Below, piece by piece: positions 48,705-61,680 of a stretch of DNA of 64,000 nucleotides. The stretch is from Xylaria sp. FL1777 (taxonomy: Eukaryota > Ascomycota > Sordariomycetes > Xylariales > Xylariaceae). The notes under the pieces were generated by a model. It made no database searches, was not told the DNA's origin, and saw only the letters and a program-made list of their open reading frames with translations. Position numbers and translations under genes: made by a program. The stretch lies in assembly GCA_022578965.1 (NCBI GenBank), contig MU400521.1, positions 310,001-374,000 on the forward strand. Reading direction: 5' to 3'. Within the stretch, counting starts at the first letter, position 1. Every line of letters starts with the position of its first letter.

Positions 48705-49003
48705 CACTGGGGGTATATTTTATAGAGGAAATTTTGAGGGTCAGCGAAATCTCATGGCGCATTATGGCTATTCTATCGCATAGTACTGGGAGTATAATGC
48801 ATTGAGGTAAACTATTTTGGGGATTATACTGATGGTACACGTATGTTGAGGGCATGTTATACTGAGTTGTCGCGCAAAACGACGCCGTTGTTGCGGAATT
48901 GACAACAACGGTATTTATGGCCACCAACTCGACATGAGTGTATACTACTCTACACTGAGGGTACATTATAATACTGAGGGTATATTAGCTTGGGGTATAC
49001 TGC
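48705..49003. repeat. degenerate repeats of ACTGAGGGTATATT
   Basis: Variants of the unit occur at 48705 (CACTGGGGGTATATTTTA), 48783 (TACTGGGAGTATAATG), 48953 (CACTGAGGGTACATTATA), 48972 (TACTGAGGGTATATTAG) and 48990 (TTGGGGTATACTG). Spacing is irregular, so this is a decayed or scattered repeat and not a clean satellite. Confidence 0.5.
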
Positions 49004-49397
49004 CCTCAAGATGGACCACAATATGGGGCAACTGCACAATATCTGAGTTCTGAGTCTTGAGGCCAATAAGGCTTGACTAGCCAAGATAAGGTTTTATTGT
49101 GCTAGGATTAGCCAACACATGAACGTTCAAGGCTGGCCACACTAAGGACCAGCAGTGCCGGGGATACGACTATCGAGTACAGCTATTACTGAGGATTAAT
49201 TACAATGGGAACCAAGGCTTGAGAGCTAAGCTGACTGAGAGATGGGGTTGCAAATGTTCTCCTGGACAAGAGGGTAAACTGTCTGCTCCTGGGGCGAGCA
49301 TAACTCCCAGTCCACCGCCCTACGCACTCGCCATGTGATACCCAACACTTGTAGGCTAGCAGTAGAGTGACTTGCGTAGAGTGACAGGTCCGGACCC

Positions 49398-49630
49398 GTA
49401 GATGTAGTAAATAAATTGGAGGGGGGGACTTCGACTCCTCGGGTGGGTGGTGGGCCTCCTCGTAGCGTAGCATTTGAGTAGTGTGAACGTAGAAGGCATC
49501 GTAGTATCGTGCATGTGTAGTGTGAATGTGTAGTGTGAATGTAGGCGTAGTTAATGTAGATGTAGTTAGTGTAGACGTAGATAATTGGAGGGGGGAACTT
49601 CGAGAGTCTCCGGGCGTGTGGCGGGCCTCC
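49398..49630. repeat. imperfect direct repeat of about 60 bp
   Basis: Copy A (49398-49459) and copy B (49571-49630) share GTAGA-GTAG, AATTGGAGGGGGG, ACTTCGA and a GGCGGGCCTCC/GGTGGGCCTCC end. Between and around them GTAGTGTGAATGT and TGTAGTTAGTGTAGA recur as shorter tandem units. No open frame is conserved between the copies. Confidence 0.6.
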
Positions 49631-50657
49631 ATACTACACGTATTGAATATATATAAACGTGACTATGGACGTAGATATAGTTTAACGGGAGTGTGGGAAT
49701 ATGTGAGCCAACAGGCAAGTGGCGGCTGCTGTCAAATAGATTTCGCTCTGTATGTATATTGCGCCCATGATGCCAAGAAGTTTAGAATATGTGTTTGAGA
49801 ATTTAGGGTGGAAAGGGGTAGGGTTAGCTCTCAGGGGCTTCAGGTTTGGTATCACGCAAACGCAGCTTAGAGCATCGCCTACTTGGCCACCGCCCTCTAA
49901 CTTGGTGGCATATAGAGTAGTTTTGTATTAGAGGATTAATTTTAAAGTAAGGAGAGGTTACTAACGGGTCCCCGATAGTTTGTAAGTAGATCGAGGTATA
50001 AGGAGTGGTGACCCAATAATTAATTAATCAATCTACCCTATCTGGTTGAGACTGTTTAGTTGCGCAGAGGGCTGATCTGATAGCATTTCTATTTGCGAGA
50101 TACTGTCGTGCAAGGCCCTAGAACAAAGGCGGTTCTGACTAGAGAAGAACGCCCAGATGGTTCGTTCCGGACAGTCGAAGAACTCGGCGATAGGCCGCCA
50201 CGGCCTTTGGACCGGATATGCATGGCTCTGGTGAGTTTATACAACTTACACGTATCTTAATTCAGTCTGAAAGTGCCTAGATTGTGTTCGCCACTTGGCT
50301 TGTCGTCTACTTTTGAGACCGACATGTTTGGGGCTAAAGACTCGTGTCGATAACGGTTCTCAGTCAGTAGACTGGCAGCACTGACAAATATTGTCAACCA
50401 GCATTGTGAGTTAGCCTTCATATAATCGCTCTTCAATGATCGACCATCCTCACAAAACTAGCCTTTACGTGTATCCCTCAAAGCAACTTCATAATTTTCT
50501 AATATAATGATGGAATAGGGGCTTAGCTCATTCTGCCAAGGAATCCAGACGCGAATGAAATCTGCGGTGGTGAGACCTCTCTTGTCGACGTGGAAGAAAC
50601 GTCCTTCTCGGTATGATTAATTCTAGGCTAATTCCCTGTAATGCTATAATTAGGTAT

Positions 50658-53600
50658 CTATGCTTTACTCTTGCTCTTTCTCTTGCTGCCATTCACAGGC
50701 TTTTCCTTGGGTTTTACTTCGGAGCTATCACTTTTAGCCTTATTTTGAGCTTTGGGCTTCTGGAGAGCTTTAGGATCAAGTCCCCGCTTTCGCATCGCAT
50801 TCCGCTTTGCGCGTTGCATGTATTCGGCATCTTCTTCGTCATCAAACCCGCCAAAATCGTCACCTCCCACTGCCTGGGCAGAGACCTTATCGTCGGCCAA
50901 GATAGGAGTCTTGTCGATCACCTCTTCTTGCCTAGGAGCTGGCTCGGGTCCGTTTTTAACCAGGCCGGCCGGTGTTGGTCCTATCTTTTGGAATTTGGCG
51001 ACGAAGCTTCGAAGGATTAGTTCATGATTCAGGACAACACTCGGTTTCAAGTCAACTTACAAGCCATCCAAATTCAAGGTATGCGGATACTAGATCTACA
51101 GTCAGCAATCCTTGAAGCAAAATGAGAAAAGGAAAAAGAAAAAGAAAATAGTGAAGGAGCATGCAAGGCTTCCCGTGCGTGGAGTGAGCGAGGCGAGAAA
51201 TTTTATTTCCCATGAGTGTAGATAGAATAGAAAGGCTGATTAGCTTTGACTTACAAACCGGCGCGTGAGACTTAAACTCTTACTGTAAACCAAGACCGTG
51301 TCAGCGAGTGCTTTATAGCACAAAGATTGGGAATATCGCTATAGGAATCACGAGATTTATATCCTCTATGTATAATTCTCAAGAACAGACTTACTCGAAA
51401 GTTTTTCCTTGGTATGCTGTGAATCCTTCCTTTCCAAATGGTAGTTCAGTAGAAACTAGACGGACGTTTGGCTGTAAAACTTGGTGTTAGTATGAGGCCT
51501 TTCAAATAGAGTCCGAGACACGGAGCGAAGCCTACCCTCTTTTTCAAAGCATATTGAACGACTACTAATGGTCAGTGAGTGCACGATTCAACAGAATGAA
51601 GCAAACATACCCATTTCATTCTCCTCTACGCTCACACTGCATGTGGAGTATACCTTTTAAAAATACGAATTAGTGGTTTGCTTTATAGGCCAAAAAAGAA
51701 GCTAGTGGGATTGGGTGAATCTTGCTTTCCAAGTGGAGAGGAATGAGACCGTTGCTATGACTTACTATGACACCGCCTGTGCCAGCATGATTGACCGAAT
51801 CAATAGCTCCTAATAGCAGTTGCTTTTGGGTGTGGGGTATCGTAATGAAGTCTTTCTCAGTCTTATTTGTCTTAACGGATGGATCCTTTGCGATGACTGT
51901 TTATGTCAGATATGATAACTTAAAATAATGAAAGAGTCGCTGGATACTTACCACCTGTTCCCGTACACGGTCTATTGCAGCAAACAAGTTAGTGATTTCT
52001 ATAAGACTAGCTTACGAAAAGGTATAGGAGATAGGATGTGAGTGCCGATAGATGATTGTCCTAAGACAAGGTAGTAACTTTTTGGGCGTGACTTACGCGT
52101 CTGTATTATCAAAGGTTAGCACCACGTCTGAGGAGAGTGAGAGAAATAATAAGAGAGAGAGAGGCCGGCTGACTTGATACAAGCCATGTCTGCTCCAAAA
52201 ATCCCAAAACCCTGGTGTAGTAGGATAAAATTTATCAATGGTTACTTACCAAGCAACACTCTATCGAAACCTCCCATAACCTTGGGAAAATCCCTCTGTT
52301 TAAGTTAGTAACTCAACCCCCCCGGTATATCCATGTCAGAAAAAGGGCATAGAACCACGCTTTCCTAGGACTCATGGTAGAGGTGTTTCACGACTTACGG
52401 CATCATAATTGCAGACAATAACTAAATCGAGGTGTTAGTTAAATAGAAAAATTAGCATATGTATCTTGGATCGCTTACCGTTTCTTACTCCAAGTCTATG
52501 AACGTTTCCTATCAAACCACGTGATCTTGCCTTGGAAGGATCCTGGATGATGTGAGCTTGATACATCGACGCTATCCGGATTCTTTCTTACGTTGGCAAA
52601 TACGCAACCGGTATTCTTCATTAAAGCTGCCAGGTATGTTGTCTTGCCACCAGGCGCACTGGCCATGTCCACTTCAACAATAAGAGTTAGCATGTACACC
52701 GGAAACAAGGCCTGAAGAGAAAAGAGCACGTGGAGCTTTAGAGTGAAACCAGCCGAGTAGAATCTGGCTTGAGTTAGTTGTCACTTACATATTCTCTCGC
52801 CCTCCTGTGGCTGCAGAGCCATGCAGGGAAGAAAACTGCTTGCGGCCTGTAGAATATAGTGCCCTGCAAGATACTCCGGTGTAGCTAAAATTCACGAATT
52901 GGTTTAGTAAGAACAAGTTACAAATTCGACAACTATGTGATAGTCTTGTAATTACCTCCCAAACTATAGAGACAAAATTAGTAATCATAACCGCAGCAGG
53001 CTGTTGAAAGGGGAGATGATCTATGTACGGGTATAGGATTGCAGAATTAAAGAGTAACTTACGGAACATTTGATTCGAATACTTGTAGGCCAACCTATGA
53101 GGTTCTAGATCAGCTCCCTTGCACATGATTCAACCTCGTCGAGAACAACGCTAGCTCTAGAGGAGGGCCTTAACCAACACTGCTCTCACAGTAAATTACG
53201 TACCTTAGACCATTTTCCAACCTACCCAAAAGTGAAGTTAGCAGTTGCTCAAAATGGCGCGAATTTTAGCCCTGTTTAGAAGTACCTAGAACAATGACAT
53301 CGAAACCTGGTGGGGGAAAAAGGATCAGGTACTCACAGGCTCAAGCGTTACGCCGCGGTTGATAAGAGCAGAAGCGAGCTCTCTTCTACTCGTTTTCAAA
53401 GTATTCGTTCTAACCTCTAGTAAGTCAAAGTTGAAGACCAACGCTATTCACAATCTACATACCTTATGACAATAGGGCGAGGACTTTAAAGTCGCAAGTT
53501 AGTAATTTCACCCTTAATATGTGCAAATAAAAACGGCCAATGAAAAAGAAACGGTCCTGGATATCACTAACGTCTCATTGGCATCAAAAAAGGCGAGCGC

Positions 53601-54561
53601 CTCTCTCTAAGAATGTGTTAGCGCTTATAATTTGGATATTATAATGTTATATGGAGCCGAGATAGGATCGGCACATAATAGAAGCTTACCGGTGGGAACA
53701 AATTCAACAGTTTTTCTGCGAGGAATTCCGAATAACCTGTATATTTAAGTATTAGATTTGTCACGGCCGAACCTGCTGGCTGAATGGTACATTCAACCAC
53801 TCACCGTAGTATGCACAGATATCTTTCAGCAATTGGGCTGTGTACTCTGATCGCGAAGTACCAGTCTCTGACAGTGTGGTAAAGTCGTCGAGCACACGGA
53901 TAGTATCCGATATCCTTTGCCTTAAAAGCTGTAAATCAGGAGCCAACAGCGGCTTGTTCTGCTCTTCTTCGGTTCCATCTTCGAGAACATGGGGGATATC
54001 AATGTTGGTCTGTAGAGTCTCTTGAAATTCAGCTTCAGCGGCAGCCTCCTCTTCAGCTCTTTCCTTGTCCAACTTTCGGGATAGACCGACGATGTTGGCG
54101 GCCGTAAGTTTCTCCTCGGCGTCTCCGTCAGAGTCGTCTTCGTCCTCAGAGAACATCGCTCTGCGCTCCTGCTCGCCGCCCGAGTCATAGACAGAATCGT
54201 CCGAACCTAGAAAGTCGTCTACAAGCTCATCGTCCTCATCCAGATCCGACATATCTTCATCGCTAAACCCGCCTCCGATTCCATCGCTCATATCTTCGAG
54301 GTCGAGCTCCGGTTCAGGTTTGGCTTTCTTGGATTTCGGCTTCGCTACTTTGCTATTCCGCGACGGAACAGGCTGGACCGCTTTCGAATTATTCGATTTC
54401 CCATTGGCCTTGCCACTAGCCTTTCCATTTTGCGCCTTGCGCTTCTTCGTCTCTGGCACATCGTCGACGGGGAGTCCGGCTTTACGCTTGAGTTTCGCAA
54501 AATGGGCTTCGGACAGAGGCTCCGGTATGCCCTGGTGCTTAAATCGGTTTCCAGTACCCAT
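50658..54561 (-). CDS. nop2: NOP2-type 25S rRNA (cytosine-C5) methyltransferase
   Basis: Nucleolar m5C methyltransferase needed for 60S subunit assembly (family knowledge). 22 exons: 54561-53805, 53736-53690, 53606-53572, 53483-53463, 53409-53337, 53221-53204, 53094-53063, 52963-52956, 52884-52789, 52671-52592, 52542-52479, 52421-52399, 52295-52250, 52100-52097, 51971-51952, 51896-51766, 51653-51611, 51564-51536, 51471-51395, 51282-51255, 51089-51061, 51006-50658. Sum 2,010 nt, 669 aa. The N-terminal ~250 residues are basic then acidic, beginning MGTGNRFKHQG. Conserved blocks are rebuilt only by splicing: YTAQLLKDICAYYGYSEF, RTNTLKT, LQAASSFLPCMAL, DMASAPGGKTTYLAALMKN (SAM loop, about 364-382), LLDAPCTGTGV (Cys437), VYSTCSVSVEENE (Cys490) and DGFFVAKFQK. 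The tail is Lys-rich. Exon 8 is 8 nt. Exon 14 is 4 nt; an in-frame 31-nt form (52127-52097) is possible. The upstream extension of the open frame to 54654 lacks family features. Confidence 0.93.
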
Positions 54562-54950
54562 CCTAGCAGAGTGTGCACACGCGAAGACCCGATTGCCACG
54601 AATTCGTGTTGTTGTACAGGATGTTAGACTGGATACCCAGTCAACGTTGTTCAAGCTTCTGACCTAGGATCTAACTCCATCAACTTTTTTTGAAGGAGGT
54701 CCACATTGATAAGCTGATAAGAAACTCATCCCCACCACAGCACTACATTATACCTGGGTACCTGGTACTCGAGCGTGGGGCTGACGAAAGCTCCAGCCAC
54801 AAAGTGGGGGGTCACGGTTCATGGTCTCAGCTCGATTCATCATCATACGGCCTCGCCATGACCAAAACGTCACTCTACTCAGCAGCTTAACACCTATAGA
54901 TTTACGGAACCTGTCGAACAATCCAAGTAGATATTATAACATTGGACACA
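54562..54950. promoter_or_regulatory. shared divergent promoter region of NOP2 and GET5
   Basis: Only 389 bases separate the two start codons, so both promoters and 5' leaders must be here. No TATA box or specific factor site could be assigned with confidence. Confidence 0.4.
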
Positions 54951-55669
54951 ATGACAGAGGTGTCTTTCGCCAAGTCGTTCCTCGCCGCGCTAGACGGCCG
55001 ACCTATCAAGCTATCGCCAGACCATGTCGAAGACCCCAAGACCTACCAAGCGCGAGGCGCTGTACGTACCCTCCATTCGCACGACAGTCGTGGTTTGGCG
55101 ATGTGCGGTTCTGGTGTTGTGAATAGCGATGGGCGCTAACAGATAAGCAGTACACCCTTCCCAAGATGCCGAAACCAATAAGCAAGCGCAAAGGGACAAG
55201 CGTAGCGCCAGGCCAAGAACGCAGCCTCGTCGTAACCGTCAAATCGCTCCGCAACCCGCCGCTCGACCTGAGACTCTCTTCCCAAACACTCAACACCTCG
55301 ATACTTGATGTCAAGACCTCGGTGGCGAAAGAGACCGGTATTTCCGGGGACAAGATCAAGATATTACACAAGAAAAAACCTATCCCTGATAGCAAGGTGT
55401 TGAAAGACCTAGTTGGTGAAGACGACACAACTGTTGAATTCTCTGTTATGGTCATGGGTGGTGCTGCTGCTGCTGCTGCCGCAGCCGCAGCCGTGGAAAA
55501 GCAAGATATACAGAATGAAGTCGCCCAAGGTTTAAGTGGCGCAGATGTCCTACAAACACAGGATTTCTGGGCCGACCTTAAGGGCTTCTTACTCCAACGA
55601 ATACGAGATGAGCCATTAGCAGCGGAGCTCACAAATACATTCCAAGAGACTTGGAAAGCTAAAGGCTGA
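54951..55669 (+). CDS. get5: GET5/MDY2 ubiquitin-like protein of the GET pathway
   Basis: Links Get4 to Sgt2 and feeds tail-anchored proteins to Get3 for ER insertion (family knowledge). Exons 54951-55061 and 55151-55669 give 209 aa; the 89-nt intron joins YQARGA to YTLPKMPKP in phase. The N-terminal segment MTEVSFAKSFLAALDGRPIKL is the Get4-binding helix region. A ubiquitin-like fold follows at about 62-139 (LVVTVKSLRNPPLDL, ILHKKKPIPDSKVL), then a ten-alanine linker encoded mostly by GCT/GCC/GCA (about 142-151). The C-terminal helix pair ends ELTNTFQETWKAKG (dimerisation). Length matches the family. Divergent from NOP2. Confidence 0.92.
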
Positions 55670-56037
55670 GTCTGGCGATAAGATTGAGTACTACGTGAGA
55701 AGCACTGGTACGACTTCACCGTTTGATGCGCCATAGGCAGAAGAATAGATATAGCGAAATTGCTACCAGTTTTAAATGTGCGACAGGAAACGCTCTACAG
55801 TTCAGAAATAACTAAAGTGGTATGGTGTAGTGTATTATTGGTCAACATCGAACCCGGAGTTTTATGTCGAGCAACCCCCGTAACAAGCTACCAAACTACA
55901 GCTCGTTGTAGGTCTGCGGCGGACAGACATGCAACAAGCTTGCCCTTATCGCGGTATCGTGAACTTCGCAGGCCAGAACTACCCAGTCAGGCCTTTTATC
56001 TTTTCAGTCTAATCCGTATCATAGCTGTACACGGCGC
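55670..56037. other. intergenic between convergent GET5 and cofilin
   Basis: 368 bases carrying both 3' UTRs. Nothing else recognised. Confidence 0.5.
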
Positions 56038-56896
56038 TTAACCAGAGCCAGCCAGACCCTTGCTGACAATCTTCAGCACTGTATCATGCTCAATATCATC
56101 GGGGTCGTTGGCTTGGAGCTCAACGGCAACGCCGTTAAGTGAGCGCTTGAGGCCTTCTTTGGACGAGGCATACACCATCTTGGGCTGCAAAGGCGTTAGT
56201 CTCCAAGGCAGCACGTGAAAATACAGGATTGGGTATACTAACCAGGACACCAGCATCATCTGGGGACCAAGCAATGAAAGTGATCTTGTTTCTGTGTCTT
56301 TTGTAAGCATGGTGAACCCACTGCGCTGAAATGTGTTACCAACCGGGAACCCTCTCCACTAGCGAGGCTGTACTCGAAGTCGTAGACGGCGTACCGGGGA
56401 CCCTTGCCGATGGCGCCCTAGCAGAATGTGAGTAAGGATGGCCAGAAGTTAACTGAGGACATGGCCACAGCCACAGCTTACGCTCTTGGTCTTGGAGGTG
56501 GCCTGGATGAGCTTCTCGCGGAAGACCTCCCAGTCCTTGTTATCAGAAGCGTCCTCGACTACAATCTCCCGGTTGTCGTCTGACAGCTTGAAGATGATGT
56601 ATTTGTACTTCTTGGCGAGCTTGAGATCATTGAATGCAGATATGCATTCCTGCGAAACGGAGGCTCTAGATGAGTAGGCTCTGTTAGCTATGCCTACCTA
56701 AGTCCGCCAATAAGACCTTCGAGCGTCGGTAGAGCGGCGCATAATTACTCATACGATCGCATGCGGGGAGGCGCTCAGAGATGGTGATGAAACCTTGGGG
56801 AGGGGCACAAACCCTGATTGAGACTACGGGAGAGTGGCGGGTTAGCGACGAAAGCGCTCCAGTGTATAGTAGACGATGGGAGCAGCTTCTTACCAT
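56038..56896 (-). CDS. cof1: cofilin / actin-depolymerising factor
   Basis: Single ADF-H domain protein that binds and severs actin filaments at cortical patches. Six exons: 56896-56894 (ATG only), 56823-56813 (11 nt), 56665-56482, 56417-56344, 56291-56243, 56184-56038; total 155 aa, the normal size. Splicing gives MSQSGASVSQECISAFNDL at the N-terminus, where the Ser after Met is the usual regulatory position. Further blocks: KYIIFKLSDDN, DWEVFREKL, GPRYAVYDFEYSL, ITFIAWSPDDAGVLPKMVYASSK (actin-binding long helix, split by an intron after LeuPro-side codon GTC CTG) and DPDDIEHDTVLKIVSKG. Introns near the 5' end are a feature of fungal cofilin genes. Confidence 0.95.
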
Positions 56897-57854
56897 GGCG
56901 GCGGTCGACGAGTGAAAGGCGGCGAGGGGAGATTGAGAGGGCTACGAAATGTGGTCAGCGCCGACGGTACTGAGCGCACGTGGGGAGAGGGGCAGATATA
57001 GGAAGAGGACTTCGTGGTGGGGAGGGTTGCAGCAGGTAGAACTAACAGAAGTGAGTAGAATAGTTGAGCAGGCTGACGTGGTCTGCAGTCTTCAGGGTTT
57101 TGGGTTTTGGCCAAGCGACAGTTGTGATGGCAGAGGTAGACTAGTAGATGGGGGAGAGAAGAGAGAGGTCAGTCAGGTTAGTTGTTAGAGACTAGATACC
57201 TGACAGGCTGGATGCGGGATGTGCTTGGTGGGACACTGGCGCAATGGAGGGGAAGATGTCGGACTTGGTCGAAAAAAAAGTGACGTCCCGGCCTGGGTAA
57301 ATATATGCACACTGTGTCAGTGGAAAAAAAAGCTCTCGGGGCAGCTTTGTACCTAGGAATGCGCTACGTAGGCGGGTAGGCAGCTATCATAACATCTCTA
57401 GGGCCACAACAACAACCCTCCCAAGGGCCCAAGGCAGACGACATCAGTACATGCTGGAGCTTAGTGGGGTGACGAGGAGGCGGGGCTTGGCTGGTTGACC
57501 GTGAGATGCCGTACCCAGGCGCACCCAGGCTGTTGGCGAGGGGTAACTATGACCTGACATTAGTATACATGCGCGCTCCGCCTAATGCACTGTACAACAT
57601 ATGTACAGTTACTTGCAGGAGCTCCCAGTTCTCAGGCCCGGGGATACATGTAATCATTAGCCCTACCTAACAAAGCTCACATCCAATCAACAGAGTAGGA
57701 TGGGTGGAAGATGCCCAACGAATAAATAAACAAAGACAAACATAAAAACAACTAGACAGAAACCAATCCCTACAGCCTTGATATGGAATCAGAGGGGGAA
57801 ACATAAATACTAAAGGTAGGAGGGTGAAAAGGAACAGTAGATAGCAAGAGCTAC

Positions 57855-57898
57855 GTCCCGGGAGAGGCCCGAACTCACGACCTTTTGGATGACTATTA
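57855..57898 (-). other. tRNA 3'-half-like relic (box B)
   Basis: On the minus strand the sequence contains AGGTCGTGAGTTCGGGCC followed by CTCTCCCGGGAC, which resembles the variable loop, T arm with box B and acceptor end of a tRNA (Lys-like). No matching 5' half, box A or anticodon arm is found upstream, and the T stem has a mismatch. It could be a broken tRNA gene or a tRNA-derived SINE remnant. Confidence 0.35.
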
Positions 57899-58129
57899 TT
57901 TACTATGAGAAAACAAGCTTAACACCAAGATACATGATGTCCTAGGTACCTACTTACCTTGAGAAGGCTGCCCATTTTAGACACTCGTACAATTCTCTGT
58001 CGATTATACAACGCAAAGCGGCGTTGTCGGCTTCTGAACATAAAGAGCCGTATTTACTAGCATGTGCCGAGAAAGCTGAGAGGGAATGCTTTCTCCTTAT
58101 TCCTTCACAGGTTTATACCACCAGCTTGA

Positions 58130-58324
58130 ATGATCATTTCAAAGGTCTTCAAGTTTCAACATTTGGCTATTAAATTAGTAATGTGGGTATTTGGGCTCCA
58201 TATACACCATGATGAACTACCTATGGATAATATGCAAATTACAGGCAGCTTGAATCTCATCATCCCTACCCATGCTAAAACCCACATACTCACGTTAAAG
58301 TCAGTATGCTACATTTCGGCGTAA
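58130..58324 (+). mobile_element. possible decayed Ty1/copia fragment
   Basis: The frame reads QITGSLNLIIPTHAKTHIL followed by TLKSVCYISA. This resembles the Gly-x-x-x-Leu... Thr-Leu-x-x-Val-x-Tyr-x-Pro segment between protease and integrase in fungal copia polyproteins. It then runs into stops, and no integrase or reverse transcriptase can be read nearby. The match is short and may be chance. Confidence 0.25.
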
Positions 58325-59043
58325 GCGAACGTTTAGAGAAGCAAGATGGCTAGCTCTACTTAAATGTCCCTATGGTTTACTCGTTTAACAATGATGGTGG
58401 TGATTTTTCTTTACACTTCTTTTGGGAGTCCCTCATGAGCTCCGTGCTTTGATATTTGAGGGGAAAGCAATGCCTACTGAAGCCTTTAAGTCGTAGTCGT
58501 TCCCGTAGCTCATATTCTCACATTATAGCAAAGCCTCATTCTATTTATCACAGGATTCGTCACAGCCTTGCGTATTGCGCAGCTAAAAGCAAATCACTCC
58601 GCATGGTGAGATTGCTAAGCACCACCCGCAATAGGCAACAATATCGCAGCGTATTAAATTCAGGAAAGCGTACTATTTATTCATTGGCGCCTTATGTAGG
58701 CATCCTCGAAACGGTTTCAGGGCACGGGTGTCTAATGGAAATAAAATGGTTAACTTTATCAATTTTTTTGCTTTTAGAGCTGAGGACCACTTTTGTGGTC
58801 AAGAGTAATGGTCAAGCTACCTATTGACTATAGTATACAACGGCGCTCGGGATATCAGTGGTAGGTAGTAGTATGAACAGTCAATATACACGCGATGGGT
58901 GTGGAGGGGAGAGGGAGAGGTTACATGGCACATGAGACGATAAAATTCATTCCCCCAACACCAAATTCATGCCCCTTTTAGTCCGGATATTTTGCTTTTG
59001 ATACAAGAGAGGAAGCAGCGTTAGGTGTCACGGATGTAACTTC

Positions 59044-60932
<1,889 letters not shown>

Positions 60933-61680
60933 TGCGGTTTGTGGCGGAACTATTAGAAAGGATATACGAGAATTATAATGCCACAAGCGGAGCTATTAAA
61001 GAGGGGGGGAGGGAGGAACAAGTTGAGGTGGTTGAACGGGTGTATGGATTTGGGGAAGCTGGAGAAAAGCTTCAAAAATTTCGGCATCGGCTACGAAATA
61101 GAGAGCCTGGCGACTGGAAGCAATTGAAGACGCTAAACCAGTCTTGTACTAGTGCATTCTGCGGCTCCATTGTGGAAAACCGTCGAAGATCTCCAGAAGG
61201 CACATCTCTGTTTGTTGCACTTTCTCATAAAAGCACCTAAATGAGCATATCTATGCATTTATGCAATAAACCATCCAATGATCAGACATTCAACAATGTT
61301 CACATGTTTTAATATTGGTTTAGAATTAGATGCTAGATACCTAATGTTCACAGACTAACATCACCTAACGATAAGAGTATTCTCCCATACTAATTACAAA
61401 TCAACCCTATCTATAAAATAGTGACAAGTCAAACGAGGACCGTATATGGGCGGCATAGTGTCACAATGGAGTTAAGAATGTTTCATATAGTTAATAATTA
61501 TGAAGCCACAGAAAGCCACAGAACACTAGCGGCTTTAATATCAACTATCGCCGCCTTTATACATGATTGCTGACAAAACATGGAACTGGCTTAAGACTAT
61601 ATAAGAAGAGACCATCGTCCAGATAAATTCATCTTAAAATCATCAACAACGTAGAGAATACCCGAGACAGCCAATCCATC
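60933..61680. other. intergenic between divergent HSP60 and SDR genes
   Basis: About 750 bases with the two promoters. The 136-codon plus-strand frame at 60830 overlaps HSP60 exon 1 and is a shadow. No other feature seen. Confidence 0.5.

Larger units (their letters stand above)
48030..50657. other. intergenic with local repeats, 3' side of NOP2
   Basis: About 2.6 kb without a convincing gene. Two repeat families sit at 48.7-49.0 and 49.4-49.6 kb and are listed separately. A 25-codon start-like frame at 50157 (MVRSGQSKNSAIGR, then a GTGAGT) could be a first exon, but no continuation was found. Confidence 0.45.
56897..59043. other. intergenic between cofilin and HSP60
   Basis: About 2.1 kb. 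The left part is the cofilin promoter. The middle contains a tRNA-like fragment (57855-57898) and the right part a possible decayed retroelement (58130-58324), listed separately. Other frames there (58456-58827) are not recognisable. Confidence 0.45.

Noticed and set aside
50157..50231. Possible first exon MVRSGQSKNSAIGR... with a GTGAGT donor
   Set aside because: No second exon could be linked in phase downstream before NOP2.
58456..58827. 123-codon basic frame
   Set aside because: No recognisable domain; composition resembles translated A+T-rich repeat remnants.
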